Source: Cucumis sativus
Taxonomy: Eukaryota; Streptophyta; Magnoliopsida; Cucurbitales; Cucurbitaceae
Assembly (NCBI RefSeq): GCF_000004075.3
Contig: NC_026656.2
Span: forward strand, 434,001-498,000
Length of the DNA stretch: 64,000 nucleotides
Direction of reading: 5' to 3'
Shown piece after piece: positions 1 to 11,411 of the stretch. Numbering within the stretch: the first letter of the stretch is position 1; every line of letters starts with the position of its first letter. The position numbers and the translations under genes are program-made. Below the pieces are notes generated by a model. That model worked only from the letters and a program-made list of their open reading frames with translations. It was not told the origin of the DNA and did not search any database.

Positions 1-74
1 ATGGTCTAGGGACAAAATTATCACTAGTTCAAGCTTGAATCAAAACGAGATTATTCGAATAGAAGATGACTTAC

Positions 75-176
75 TACAAAGAAGCCCCAATTTTGGCAGG
101 CTTCATGAAGGATAGAGAGAGTATTTCCCCTGTTGTCTTCATTGAGCTGTTTGAAATCAATGGTGGGGATCTTCAT
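75..176 (-). CDS. ACC-oxidase-like 2OG-Fe(II) dioxygenase, exon 1 only (partial)
   Basis: This is the first coding exon of a minus-strand gene whose remainder lies off the left edge. It encodes 34 residues from MKIPTIDF to CQNWGFFV. The pattern 'IPxIDF..LN......L..I..AC..WGFF' is the N-terminus of plant 2-oxoglutarate/Fe(II) dioxygenases, and is closest by eye to 1-aminocyclopropane-1-carboxylate oxidases, which make ethylene from ACC. The exon ends in phase 0 at a perfect GTAAGT donor (minus strand, 69-74), where ACO genes commonly have intron 1. I chose the ATG at 174-176 because the family starts directly with this motif; an upstream in-frame extension to 248 has no family match. A TATATAAA box lies about 60 bp upstream. 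The catalytic HxD...H and RxS motifs are outside the window, so ACO rather than another dioxygenase subfamily is an inference. Confidence 0.72.
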
Positions 177-233
177 AGCTACTTTTATCGATTGGAAGTG
201 AAGATATTGAAGAAGAATGGTGAAATAATGGAG

Positions 234-241
234 TTTATATA
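234..241 (-). promoter_or_regulatory. TATA box of the ACO-like gene
   Basis: Minus-strand TATATAAA about 60 bp upstream of the ATG at 176. The spacing suits a transcription start near 205-210 and a short 5' leader. Confidence 0.5.
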
Positions 242-248
242 GGCCCAA

Positions 249-2592
249 CGTTTAATTGGATATTAATAATTTTTAGTCATAATTTTTCTTTTGAATTGAA
301 CGAAGGGGTCAGATTCTTTGAAGATTACCCTTTTGGTGATAATTCACTTGCAATTTTATATTGTTCATCCTTTTGATTTTTTAATTATCTCTTTGGGCTA
401 TTAACCAAATTCTTGTAAATTAAGCTTTGAATGCCTCTTTTTTTTTTTTTTTTCTTCAAAATTTCTTTGCTTAATTTAAGCATTTGTCTACTCATAAAGT
501 TTGGTTTTACTTTTCCCCATTTCTCTACTCATTAAAAAGTAAATGTTTAAACTTTTTTTAAGGGGTTTGAGCTTAATTTATAGTTATTAATAAATCAAAA
601 GCAATATTTGAACACTTTTTTTATTTATTGTTATAATTCAGTCCAATAAAATTGTGAGTGAAAGTATTTTTAAATAAAATGAAATATTAAAATATTGTAT
701 AGTTGAATGGTGTATGGGGATGTGCTTCATATGGTTATAATCCCACCTTCCCCTAATAATTCTGTGTGCTGGTAAACAAAACTACACATTGAAAAAGGAG
801 AAAAAAGAAAAAAATAAACCCTTCAATTTGCATTTTAATAAAAGGTTAGGTTAGCAAAAACGATTATAGTTGTAATTATACCTTTAAATTAGTAAAAGTT
901 TGAGATTAATTTAGAATCTAATTTTTGTAATTATTGTAAATCAACTAAATAAGTTGTGAGAATTCAATTAATCCTATTTTTAAATGTGAAGTAAATAGAA
1001 TTGGTAGTTTGAAGTGAAAAGTAGAGGTAGAAAGGGTATTATATCACATGCCTTCAGCCTCACGATCCTCATTTGTGCTTTGGAGTGACAAATTTCGAAA
1101 CATTGAATTATATTTTGGCTTTGATTCATCCTCTCCTTTTGGAATTTATGTGCACTTTTTTTTTTTAAATTGGAAATAAAATATATAGATCTAAAAACAT
1201 TGCATCATTTAATTCCATCGCCCATAGTCTTACAATATGTATATTGAGAATTCCACACGGTTTTCATCAAATACTATTTCTTCTTCCTATGATTTGTGTG
1301 AATTCTCGCTTATTATTATTATTATTAATTTTTTTTTTGAAAGACTCTTTTTCAAGTTCTTTTAAATGCTTCCGTTAGAAGTTTGTTTTTTCATTTTCAC
1401 GTTACAATATTTGTAATGACATATACGATGAGACTCTATCTTTATTCTACTCAATCTGATTAATCGATTCTTCAAAAGATCTATCAAACTATGTATGATG
1501 GAGTAAATGATTTGATTAATGAATATTTGATTCTTTTTTTAACTTGGAGATCTTGGAATCGATTCACGACAATTCGTTCATTTTTATATATAATCTTATA
1601 TATCTATATAAATATAAAAAATAGAGATTCGAGTTGTCATTAATCAATATAGTATTTCAGTACGTAATAAGTTTATCTTTCATCGTTTCTGGAGTTTCGA
1701 TGGAAGGATTCATTCCTTTACTAACGCAACGTCGTCAACTCCATTTGTTAGAACAACTTCTTCTTACTTTCTATATTTTTTATTTTTTTGAATAAATATC
1801 AATTTACACCATGAACCATGAACTAAGAATGTTGTTTCATATTTAAATCATAAACTTTCACAAATGTGTCAAATTAAACCTTGAAAAACTTTAAAACCAC
1901 AGAGTTTAAATTGTATAGTTAGTAGTTTATGAATTAGACTTGTATAACTTTTATAGTTTATAGTGTAAATGGATATTTTTCATTTCTTTTTTTCTCTACG
2001 AGTATTTATTGAAGAAAAATATTCCATTTTTTTCACTTTAAAATAACAATTTGTTTTTTACAAAATTTGTACGGCTTTCGCACTTCATTATATCTAAAGT
2101 CAATACTTGAAATTTGTTTAGAGACGTTTGAAGAGTTGAAATGTAATAATGATAATTGAAAAATAAACAAATATTAAAATATGTGGATTTGAAGTTGGAT
2201 TCATAAAAAGTAAAAACTACAAAAAAAAAATATAAAAAAAAATGGTTTAATTGAAAGGTATTAGAACTAAATAAGTTTAATATTGGAATTGAGTGTATCC
2301 AAACATTAATTTTAGATTACCATTTGATTGTATTTCAATTCTAATTTTGTTACGAGTGTTCAAACACACTTTTAATTCTCACTAAATGCTCTTTTTCTTA
2401 CTTTCAAATGCTTTCCTACACAACTTTTTTTTATCTCTCTCTAACTAAGTTCTTCACTTCAAACATTTTTATTTTTACATCATTTTTTTTCTAGAAAGGA
2501 TTAAATCAAAACCTAAAATTTTATGGCTTTCAAATATTTTCTCTTTAAAATATCCCTTTTATCCCCTTTAAGATAACAAAAACTGAACAGCA
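249..2592. other. Divergent intergenic region, AT-rich
   Basis: This region separates the minus-strand ACO-like gene from the plus-strand PPR gene, so it must hold both promoters. It has many A/T homopolymers and a short ATT run near 1313-1325. I see no coding sequence, RNA gene or clear transposon. Confidence 0.6.
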
Positions 2593-3969
2593 ATGTCTTC
2601 CTCCATTCCCTCTCATGCCACGGTAAACTCCACCGCTACTACCAATTTCAAATCTCGAATACTTCCATTTCATTTTCCGGTCCTCAAATCCTTCCGATCG
2701 ACACTCTTGTCCACCAATGCTCTCTCCAATTCCCGTTTTCGGAAGTCTGCCCACCAGTACGACGCTCAAAGCACCACGAACACTCTCTCCAAATCTCAAA
2801 ACCGAACCAGCGATTCTGTCTATAGTCTTCCATCGACGGTGGATTTACTGGCTCTGTGCGAGGAGGGTAAGGTAATTGACGTTCTGGAATACATTGGCCA
2901 AGGTGCTAAAGTCGACTATGGCGTTTTTACTGCTTTGTTGAATTCTTGTTGTAATTTGAAGCTGCTTGAGGCTGGAAGAAGGGTGGATGGGCTGTTGAAG
3001 GGGACGAAATTTCGTGGGGATTTGGAATTGAACAATCGGTTGATTGAAATGTATTCGAATTGTGGCTGTATGAAAGATGCACGTAAGGTGTTTGATAAAA
3101 TGGCTAACAAGGATACTAGCAGTTGGAATTTGATGATCAAAGGGTATGGAGATAATGGGGAAGGGGATAATGGGTTGGCATTGTTTGAGCAAATGAAGAA
3201 TGCTGGTTTGCAACCAAATTCAGAAACGTTTCTGGTGGTTTTAGCTGCTTGTGCCATGGCTGAAGCTGTGAAGGAAGGTGTATTTTACTTCAAAATAATG
3301 GCAAATGAATATGGAATCAATCCTGAAATTGAACATTATTTGGGAGTTGTTGATGTTCTTGGAAAATCTGGTCATTTGATTGAAGCTGAGGAGTTCATTG
3401 AGAAAATGCCCATCAATCCCACAGCTAAAATTTGGGATGCCCTTAGAAACTACGCTCGACTCCATGGAAACATGGAGCTTGAAGATCGAGCTGAGGAGTT
3501 GATGTTCTCTCTTGACCCGTCCACGACGTCCACAACTATCAAACCATCACTCCCTCCACGGAGGAAGCAATCGAGCACGAACATGTTGGAGGAGAAGGAC
3601 AGGGTGAGGGAGTTTAGGTGTGCAATGCCTTATAAGGAAGAGGGTGAAGGGAGGCTGAAAGGATTGAATGGACAAATGAGAGAAGCAGGGTATGTTCCAG
3701 ATACAAGATATGTGCTACACGACATTGATGAAGAGGCCAAACAGCAGGCTTTGCAATACCATAGCGAGCGGCTAGCTATTGCTTATGGGCTGATCAGTAC
3801 ACCAGCAAGAACGACACTGAGGATCATCAAGAATCTTCGAATTTGCGGCGATTGTCATAATGCAATCAAAATCATGTCAAAGATTGTTGGGAGAGAGTTG
3901 ATTGTTAGAGATAATAAACGTTTTCATCACTTTAAAGACGGCAAATGCTCTTGTGGGGATTACTGGTAA
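2593..3969 (+). CDS. DYW-type pentatricopeptide repeat protein, organellar RNA editing
   Basis: Intronless gene of 458 residues. The first roughly 60 residues are rich in Ser, Thr and Arg with few acids, consistent with a mitochondrial or plastid transit peptide. Residues about 110-305 hold a short array of PPR-like helices, for example '[20 protein letters not shown]' and '[21 protein letters not shown]'. The C-terminal part (about 340-458) is a DYW cytidine-deaminase domain with all zinc and catalytic signatures: HSE at 390-392, CGDCH at 418-422, paired histidines at 445-446, CSC at 452-454, and terminal DYW at 456-458. DYW proteins bind organellar transcripts and help C-to-U editing. Few repeats before a full DYW domain place it with the short DYW group (MEF8, DYW2 and At1g29710 type in Arabidopsis). 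Which member is orthologous, and its editing site, cannot be told by eye. Confidence 0.92.
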   Translation: MSSSIPSHATVNSTATTNFKSRILPFHFPVLKSFRSTLLSTNALSNSRFRKSAHQYDAQSTTNTLSKSQNRTSDSVYSLPSTVDLLALCEEGKVIDVLEYIGQGAKVDYGVFTALLNSCCNLKLLEAGRRVDGLLKGTKFRGDLELNNRLIEMYSNCGCMKDARKVFDKMANKDTSSWNLMIKGYGDNGEGDNGLALFEQMKNAGLQPNSETFLVVLAACAMAEAVKEGVFYFKIMANEYGINPEIEHYLGVVDVLGKSGHLIEAEEFIEKMPINPTAKIWDALRNYARLHGNMELEDRAEELMFSLDPSTTSTTIKPSLPPRRKQSSTNMLEEKDRVREFRCAMPYKEEGEGRLKGLNGQMREAGYVPDTRYVLHDIDEEAKQQALQYHSERLAIAYGLISTPARTTLRIIKNLRICGDCHNAIKIMSKIVGRELIVRDNKRFHHFKDGKCSCGDYW

Positions 3970-4880
3970 ACACATCAACTGTATTATACACGTTGATTTT
4001 CTGTCCACTTTGGTGATTTACTTGATTGATTATCTTTTTTTATCTTCTCCTTGGTTTTTCTTTTATGATAGAAAAGAAAGGTGAAGATTAGAGAATTAAT
4101 TAAAGTGTACATTGAAAGATGAAGATTCGTAGTGAAAATAAATAACTAGATTTTGAGTATTCATTGGGTTCCAAACCAATATGTCAGTATAAGCACAATT
4201 CCACGATAATTGATGAAATTGAAGAGATTCAAATTCTCGTGTTCCATTTGTATTCAGTTAAAATAATCATCCTCATAGCTACACGTAGTTAAAAAAAATT
4301 CCAAACCATGAAATATGTGATCCCTTTTAAAAAAAAACTATGAAGGAGATGAATTGGATAAATTTTAGGAGTTCTTTTCATTCCAAATTATTGATGAGTA
4401 GCATTATGTAACAACTTCACACTCAAAAAGAAAAAAAATTGAGAGAAAAAAAGTGTAGTATTGAGAATTCAAACTGATGAAAAAAATGTTATTAAAATAT
4501 ATAAATAACAAAACCTTTTTCACAATGGAATAACAAGTTTAATGATGATTCATTCAAGGTTAAAAGTTTGATTTTTCACCTTTATTTGTACTAAAAAAAA
4601 TATTTTTTTTCATAGAAGTAAATAAATAAGATTAATGAGTGAAATGTTGTTTGAGGTAGAAAGGATTTTCGGGATAATTTACTAACTTTTTTTTTTCTCC
4701 TAAAATTTCATTTTATCATAAAAATTAGTCGAACTTACATTTTCTTTTGGATAATTATAATAAATAAGAATGATGTATACTTCTAGTTGATTATATTTAT
4801 AACTATTCATTATTCATTTTCAATTTTGGGCTTTTAACCCTCGCAATTACTAAAATACTCCTGCTCATTTTAGGAAGGAG
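3970..4880. other. Intergenic, 3' region of PPR gene and upstream DNA of ATP synthase g
   Basis: AT-rich DNA with A and T homopolymer runs. A TGGGCC element at 4891-4896 and AAGCCCAC near 4952-4960 lie just beyond it and probably belong to the next promoter. I see no gene inside. Confidence 0.5.
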
Positions 4881-5152
4881 ATATTTTGTTTGGGCCTAGG
4901 TCAACATCCAAAAGCCCACGGTTTATTTGAGGAATAGGCCTTAGTTTTGCAAAAAGCCCACAAACTATGGAAGAAGTCTTCGCTTCTTCACTCTTCTGTC
5001 CATTGAAATTCTCAAAATCCCAAAGCTTTTCTTCTCTCTCTTCCGCACAGTCTCGGAGCTCCTCTTTCTTCCTCCAACTAGCGGCCAGAGAAAAGCATCC
5101 ACTTCCTTTCTCAATCTTCTCCCTCACCGTCACTTTCCCTATTCCCTCAAAG

Positions 5153-5840
5153 GTGAACGCCTTTTACATTCTCTTCTCTCTTCTCTGATTTGCAACTTTT
5201 CACCCTCCTTCGTTTCAACCACGTTTGATTTGATCCTCGTTTCTTGCCTTTACATGTACTGTGTGTTGTTCTCTGGTTTATTGGTAATCTATTTATCTAC
5301 TCTCTGAGATTGGTTTTTTTCCTATTTGTATAAGACTGGAATTCTCGTTTCTTGTTGATGTTTGGATTGTAGTTGCGGGTATGATACTGGAAATTGACTA
5401 GGGTTTTAGTCTTTAATTAGACGGAAATTGTTTGTGATTTGGGGAGCTATTTGAAGCCTGAAGGCCGAATGGTTTCTCCGGATCTTCCTTACCGACAGTG
5501 TGTGTATCGGTAGCGAAATTCTAATTCCCTGATTTAGCTGCTCTCACCACCTAGATGTTAATTTGTGTTCGATGAAGAAAATTATGTTCACACGCAGTAG
5601 TGGGTTTTCCAGATCTCTCATTACCTCTGATTTTTTTTTTTACTGAGAAACCATTTCAGAAACTTTAAGAAAATCGAAGTGTTAGTGAAGAAGGGGAGTT
5701 TATTAGGCTTTCCTTAGTCTCGATTTTCCTTGGATGTTTTGTAGAGGCTGATTAATAAGTTCTTGTTTTCTGCATTGAGGGAGAATTGTTTTTTTTTTTT
5801 TCCTTTAATTTTTGAATTTTTCTTTATGTCTTGGGTGCAG
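5153..5840 (+). other. Probable 5'-UTR intron of ATP synthase g gene
   Basis: CAAAG|GTGAAC at 5153 and a pyrimidine-rich acceptor ending GTGCAG at 5840 frame a T-rich segment before the ATG at 5867. Leader introns are common in plant housekeeping genes. This is inferred from splice-site form only. Confidence 0.5.
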
Positions 5841-5866
5841 TTTTTCTTTAGCTTTGTGTTGAATTG

Positions 5867-7134
5867 ATGGCGTCCAAGTTGCATCAGTTGCAATCCAAGG
5901 CTTGTCAAGCTACTCAATTTGCTTGCAAACACGGGTCTTCCTATTATAAGCAGTTACTGGAGCAGAACAAGCAATATATCCAAGAGCCAGCTACTGTGGA
6001 AAAATGCAGCTTGCTTTCAAAGCAATTGCTTTATACTCGGCTTGCTAGGTTATTACCTTCATACTCTTATTATCTTTGCATTATTATAATATGGTTCTGG
6101 AAGAATTTCTACTGATATTATTTTCATGTCACAATTCATCATGCTTTTAGGACTTTTCCTATTAGATTAGTTTGAGTATCTTACAATTACAACTAACTTC
6201 TGTGATTGTGTGGTTCGTGTTTTCTTTTGTTTCTAGTTTCTTTCAAGACTGTTCCTGGTTTTTTCTAATCAAGCCACTTTTTCAATATCACTCATGAGAA
6301 TCCAAGTTTATTCATTTATTTTGATTCATGGAATATGCTTACATGATCGGTGTGGAAATGAGTCAAAATATTAACTGTAGCACCACCTTTATTATGGTAG
6401 CACCTCTCTTTTTTTTTTGAAAAGGGAAGCATAGATGTTTCTATTATCCCCATGAAATTCGATATCATACTCTGTCTGAATAAGTCTTATCTTATCACAA
6501 TCTCTCTAATCTTTTGAGCTTTGTATCATAATGTCTTCGATATATAGTCCTCTCCCGTGTGTTAGGTTACATAATCCCTTTCCTTCTAGCCTTTTAATAC
6601 AAACAAATATAATCCCTCTCTTTATCTTAAGCTAGTTAAATTTCAATGGTATTTACCACTATCTGCCCTTCTTTATCAGACCAACCATCCAACCTAAAAT
6701 TCTAAACCTATCATGGGTTGTTTTAGTGGTGAATGAGTGCTAGGTTGTCCTGTGAGAATTTTCTGAGGTGCATGTGAGATGGACCGGACACTCAAAATTA
6801 GATCCGAAGCACAGTGCTTACTTGGACTCGAGTGTGCTGATGTACTTCTTTGCATACGGTGCATTGCATATGACAAACAATACTTGTCCTCAGGATGGGA
6901 TTCATTTCTTTATTTTCTGACATTTGGTTATTACATTGATTATGCAGCATCCCAGGTCGTTATGAATCATTCTGGAAAGAACTTGATTACGTGAAAAACT
7001 TGTGGAAGAACAGACAGGAGCTGAAAGTTGAAGATGCCGGCATTGCGGCCTTGTTTGGGCTGGAGTGCTTTGCATGGTTTTGTGCCGGTGAGATCGTAGG
7101 AAGAGGGTTTACATTCACAGGTTATTATGTCTGA
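5867..7134 (+). CDS. Mitochondrial F1Fo ATP synthase subunit g
   Basis: Two coding exons, 5867-6058 minus the intronic tail: exon 1 is 5867-6048 and exon 2 is 6948-7134, giving 122 residues. Exon 1 begins MASKLHQLQSKAC and contains SYYKQLLEQNKQYIQEPATV; exon 2 reads IPGRYESFWKELDYVKNLW and ends GRGFTFTGYYV. This matches plant ATP synthase subunit g (ATP20), a small inner-membrane Fo subunit involved in complex dimerisation. The junction AG|C restores a Ser codon, and exon 1 is followed by a GT donor. An in-frame TTG directly precedes the ATG and is not the start. A 5'-UTR intron is likely (donor near 5153, acceptor ending 5840), with a leader exon around 4960-5152 preceded by TGGGCC. A possible alternative 3' exon is described in the findings. 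Confidence 0.93.
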
Positions 7135-7980
7135 GATCGTCCTCAGTAATTTATGGAAGGGATAATGACAATGACAATGACGACTTCCCTTTTCTTTTCT
7201 GGCGGGTACTCCGCATACAATTTTTTTTCCTATTAATTGAGGATTCTGTGAGCAACTCTTAGTAGATTTAATAATAATCAATGAATTCCGAGGGACCATG
7301 AGGGATCCTAGCGTTGTTTTCAGTAATTTGCATATTCTTGGTGATCCAGTTTTGAATTCTAATTTACTAGTTATGGATTATTCTGCAAATTCTCAGCATT
7401 TTATGAACATTCAACCATATGATCTGCAGGTGGTTATTGGCTGAACAAGAAGTTTATACTAATGCAATCTTAGGTATGTTCCAATCTAATACGTCATACC
7501 CATATCCCTCTTGTTTGGGTTTGGTTGAAACACAGCCTGCTCGTAGCAACGAAATTATCAATGAAATAGATGAATGAGAAAGACGGCCCTTTCATTAGAA
7601 ACCAAATATTTCAGTTTATTACTCTTTAAGATTTAAATTCAACCTTCTAAATAATATAGATCAAATCTGGATGTTTAGTATGTTTGAGAGAGTGATTTCA
7701 CATAAAATCACTTAATCAAGTCAATTTAAACTTTCAAATGCATTTTATCTAAAATGAATTAAAATGAAACTAAGACTCAAATTTTTATTTTACACAAAAT
7801 TCTAATATGTATAATTCATTCATTTATTTAAAAAGAAAATTGTATGTTTAATTATCTTGACGTTCATAAATTAATATTTTGATCAAAATTACAATTGAAA
7901 TGGTTGCTTCCCTTTTAAGCATTAAAAATGAAATGGTGATTATGAGTGTGTGTGTGTGTCTTTTTTTTTAAAATATAGTA
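7135..7980. other. Intergenic, ATP synthase g 3' region to PLA2 promoter
   Basis: Holds the 3' UTR and a possible extra 3' exon near 7437-7473, then AT-rich DNA with a (GT)n run near 7947-7960. No separate gene is seen. Confidence 0.45.
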
Positions 7981-7990
7981 ATGATATAGA

Positions 7991-7998
7991 TATAAATA
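7991..7998 (+). promoter_or_regulatory. TATA box of the PLA2 gene
   Basis: TATAAATA about 110 bp upstream of the ATG at 8107, in an AT-rich stretch. Position and sequence are plausible, but alternatives lie nearby. Confidence 0.4.
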
Positions 7999-8106
7999 TA
8001 GAACAATTGAAGAAAAAATAATATAAGTTGATATTGCGAAGTCAAGCGAACGGGAGAGACACGGAACAGAAGAACTTCGTCGGAGGAATCTCTGTAGCCT
8101 GAGAAC

Positions 8107-10130
8107 ATGGCCCGCAACACCATCATTTCCATTCTCCTTCTCCTCCTTCTTCTCACCGTCGTCTCCCACTGTTCCAACAACGAATCCCGGGTAATTATCT
8201 CAACCTGTAAGCATTAGAATCTTAGATCCTTCAATTTGGATCTTCACTTTCCTTCATTTCTTTCTTTCTCTCAATTGGTTCAATCCCGCAACCTCCATGT
8301 GATTTGAAATTCAGCTTCTCATTGATTTCTACGTTAATGTCAAATTTTCGTTGCTTGATAGGTTGAATGTAGCAGAACTTGTGTTGCAATTAACTGCAAT
8401 AGTGAGTTTATTTTGTAATTTATGTGAAATTCATCTTCTTCTGTTGTTACCTTTTTCTTTTATAAAAAAAATTTAGTTTCTTCTTTACGTATTTATCTTG
8501 CTCATTTGTCTGAAATTTAGCTGTTGGGATTCGGTACGGAAAGTTTTGCGGAGTTGGATGGACGGGTTGTGCTGGTGAAAAGCCTTGCGATGATCTTGAT
8601 GCCTGTTGCAAAGTTCATGACGAATGTGTTGAAAGAAAAGGTTATTGCCAATCTATAACTACGTGGCCTTAATATTATGGCCTTTCCTTCCTTCGCATTG
8701 TTTGCCATTCCTCATAACTATACTTGCATAGAAAGTTGTCCCATCGATCTACAATCCTGTTTTACTTTTTAGTTGTTGTGAGGTCTAATAGGGTGAAATC
8801 CTGTTGCTGTATCAACCTTTTTTTTTTGGGACATTATTGGTATGTTCTATGCTGCATACTTTGCAAAAAATACGTATGAGATTCAAATAGTCAACTAGAG
8901 TTTCCATCCCAAGAAAGGGTAGCAGCAACCAGTTTTCAACAAACCAAAAAATTGGGTGTTCGTATCTAACAGGTATGGAAGGTAGATTATAAGAAGCGAA
9001 TATTACTTTCTCAACATGATTTTTATGGATAGAGGTATCAACAGTGATTGGCAAGTGGGAATAGATAACTTCCCCCTTGTTGCCAATTTTGGTCATGAGC
9101 CCAAAGAATTTGTTTTTTTTTAAAAAAAAAATTCACCCAAAGTACCATACACTAATGGAGATGGTTCTCCACACATTTACCTAAGATATTCTCCTCAATG
9201 TGGGACTTTTGTTGCTTTCCCAACTATCCTCTTCTTAAATAAACTACCATGGAGCCTCTCTTGTTTTAAGGCTCACCATTTGGCTTAGTCTCAAAGAGAG
9301 AGAAGAGTGAATGAAAGTAGGCGATCATAAAAGTACCATAAAATAGGACACTGAAAACAATATTAACTTACAATACAACTGAACACCACAGCAAATGAAT
9401 AAAGATAAAGTTGTAACAAGCTCTTCACAATCAATCAACTCTCTTAATTAACACTTTTGGCTTCTAAATTTGCTTTTGTTGTTGAGCAAGAAATCAGTGA
9501 ATCATGAAACTCTAAGCCACCAATCAAACCCTACCCACATACATCAGTGCATCCCATACAAACCTACCCACAGAGATTGGCTACTTACTCACGAGGGAAC
9601 TGCTCTCATATGGTTTAGTCCATACTTATGAGTTGCTGGGTTGGCCGTAGTTATACTAATAATGATCAATTGGCATGTTAAACACAAAGGGGACTATGCC
9701 AATGTCTGGTGTTGGTAAATTCTAGCTCTATCTTAGATGCTTGTGATTTATCTGAGATACTACATATTTGAAACATGTAGCATTAGATTAGAGAAGGAAG
9801 CTTAGCAATTTATATATATCGGTCTATCCTGTTTTGTTTCATTTCTTTACGCTTCATCATGATTTGGGTGGTATTATAACAATTGGAACTTGGGAGTCAC
9901 TTTGTTCAATATGTTTGAAGGCCAATAACCTCTACCACATGGGTTTTTCAGGTTTAACTAATGTAAAATGTCACGAGAAGTTCAAGAGTTGTATTAAGAA
10001 AGTGCAGAAATCTGGAAAGGTTGGTTTCTCTAACGACTGCCCTTATTCCACAGCTGTTCCTACAATGGTGCAGGGTATGAATTTGGCTATCATGTTCAGC
10101 AAATTTGGTAACTCAAAGCTTGAGCTCTGA
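8107..10130 (+). CDS. PLA2: Secretory phospholipase A2 (plant beta/gamma type)
   Basis: Four coding exons: 8107-8190, 8362-8401, 8521-8640 and 9952-10130, giving 140 residues with all phases consistent. Residues 1 to about 22 form a leucine-rich signal peptide. The mature part has the Ca2+ loop YGKFCGVGWTGCAGEKPC and the catalytic motif CCKVHDECV with its His-Asp pair. I count the 12 cysteines expected of plant sPLA2 in the mature protein. The enzyme hydrolyses the sn-2 acyl ester of phospholipids, in the secretory pathway or apoplast. The C-terminal exon (LTNVKCHEKFKSCIKK, then NDCPYS) resembles Arabidopsis PLA2-beta and -gamma, which sit next to ATP synthase g in Arabidopsis too. Family members often have Pro where this one has Ala in GCAGE. 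Intron 3 is 1.3 kb and may contain repeat-derived DNA. Confidence 0.93.
8641..9951 (+). other. Long third intron of the PLA2 gene
   Basis: This 1,311-bp intron is less AT-rich than other introns here. The stretch at about 9110-9600 does not look like ordinary plant intron sequence and includes AATGTGGGACTT near 9198, a word common near the ends of some plant repeats. I could not assign it to a family or find clear terminal repeats. Confidence 0.35.
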
Positions 10131-10966
10131 TACCCACTTCGGTCGGTAACTCACTCCTTCGTCCACAGCCACAGTTCATGCCATCAATTATTGCATATGG
10201 GAAAACTTCACACAAATGATTCATTCATTGAAATAATGTTCTACAGAATTAAGAAATGTCAAACAGAAGATTAAATCCTCATTTTTGTCCTGGTTAGTTG
10301 TAAGTTGGACCATCTGAATTTTTAGGGATGCTTCTAGCTTAGTGAAAGAAGATACCCCATATACTTCATTATTTTTAGGCTCCTTCAATAGTTGTTAGAG
10401 GTTGGTTTCCCCGCAATTCATTTTTAAGTACTCACCATTGGGCAATACATTTTTTAGAGTCTTGCTGATTGTCTTTAGATGTCATCTCTCTTTTCATTTT
10501 AACGCTACTTTTGTTGCTGTTCTAGTGCTGTCCTACACATGGAGATTCAATGTATTGTTTTATTTAGTGATTCAATTTTGAATGATATGTTCGAATGAAG
10601 TCACTCCATGAGATTTCTTATTTATTTATTCATACAATAACTATATCACCCAAATGTTTGTAACATATTGATCAATATAGTCTTGTATCATTTGAAATAA
10701 TATAAAAAATATACTAACAAATGATGAAATGTTAAGCATTTTTATATTCGTTGCCAAATTACAATATTACATCACCTTTCATAAATGTTTTTAAATTATT
10801 TTATTAGAATATTAGACAAAAATTAAAACCGTAATACGTTATGAACTAAAAAGTTATAGTAATTTATTAACAAAATTCTAGTAAATCTCTATTTTGAAGT
10901 GGTTTTATGAAAAGTAATTAATTTCAAAACACTTACAATAAATATAATATAAATGAAAAGAGAAGG

Positions 10967-10971
10967 AAAAA
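10967..10971 (-). terminator. Pol III T-run terminator of tRNA-Pro
   Basis: A TTTTT run on the minus strand just past the tRNA 3' end, the usual RNA polymerase III stop signal. Confidence 0.6.
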
Positions 10972-10975
10972 TAGA

Positions 10976-11047
10976 GGGGCGTTCCGAGAATCGAACTCGG
11001 GACCTCTCGCACCCAAAGCGAGAATCATACCACTAGACCAAACGCCC
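10976..11047 (-). tRNA. tRNA-Pro(UGG): tRNA-Pro, anticodon UGG
   Basis: On the minus strand a complete 72-nt cloverleaf can be folded without an intron. The acceptor stem is GGGCGTT paired with AACGCCC and followed by discriminator C. The anticodon arm is CTCGC-TTTGGGT-GCGAG with anticodon TGG. The T arm is CCGAG-TTCGATT-CTCGG. A T5 run on the minus strand (10967-10971) begins about 4 nt past the 3' end and should terminate RNA polymerase III. It lies antisense between PLA2 and eL28. Confidence 0.95.
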
Positions 11048-11111
11048 TTTTTGTTTAAGATAAGTAATGACTAACTATACGGATGCAGGTTTTGTCTTTT
11101 AAATTATTAAC

Positions 11112-11150
11112 TTAGGGTTTTTTTGGCAGTAAAGCTTCCACTATATATAA
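11112..11150 (+). promoter_or_regulatory. eL28 promoter: telo-box and TATA
   Basis: TTAGGGTTT (telo-box, reverse orientation) at 11112-11120 and TATATATAA at 11142-11150 precede the predicted leader. Telo-boxes are enriched in plant ribosomal-protein promoters. Confidence 0.6.
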
Positions 11151-11411
11151 TATCAGTTGGGGCTCAAGAAAGCGGCAGACGGAACCGGCGTCCTCTCTTC
11201 TGCTTCACCATCTCCCTCCATTCGTTGCACCGCAGGTCTGTTAGTTAGTGGCCTTTCAGATCTCCATTTTTTCTGATTTTTCATCGTTTATATCTCGCAT
11301 CAACTTCCATCTTTACTTTTGTTATTGATCTCCGTCATCAATCTTCGAAATAGATTTTTTTCTTCTTCATTGGGTGATCTTTTTTAATAAATAAAGTAAG
11401 TTGTTTTGTAG

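Noticed and set aside
4870-5188. Overlapping frames on both strands near 5 kb
   Set aside because: They fall on the likely leader exon of the ATP synthase g gene; Ser/Phe-rich composition reflects a pyrimidine-rich 5' UTR.
8812-9096. 94-residue minus-strand frame in PLA2 intron 3
   Set aside because: No recognisable family. It lies wholly inside an intron of a sound gene and could be chance or repeat-derived.
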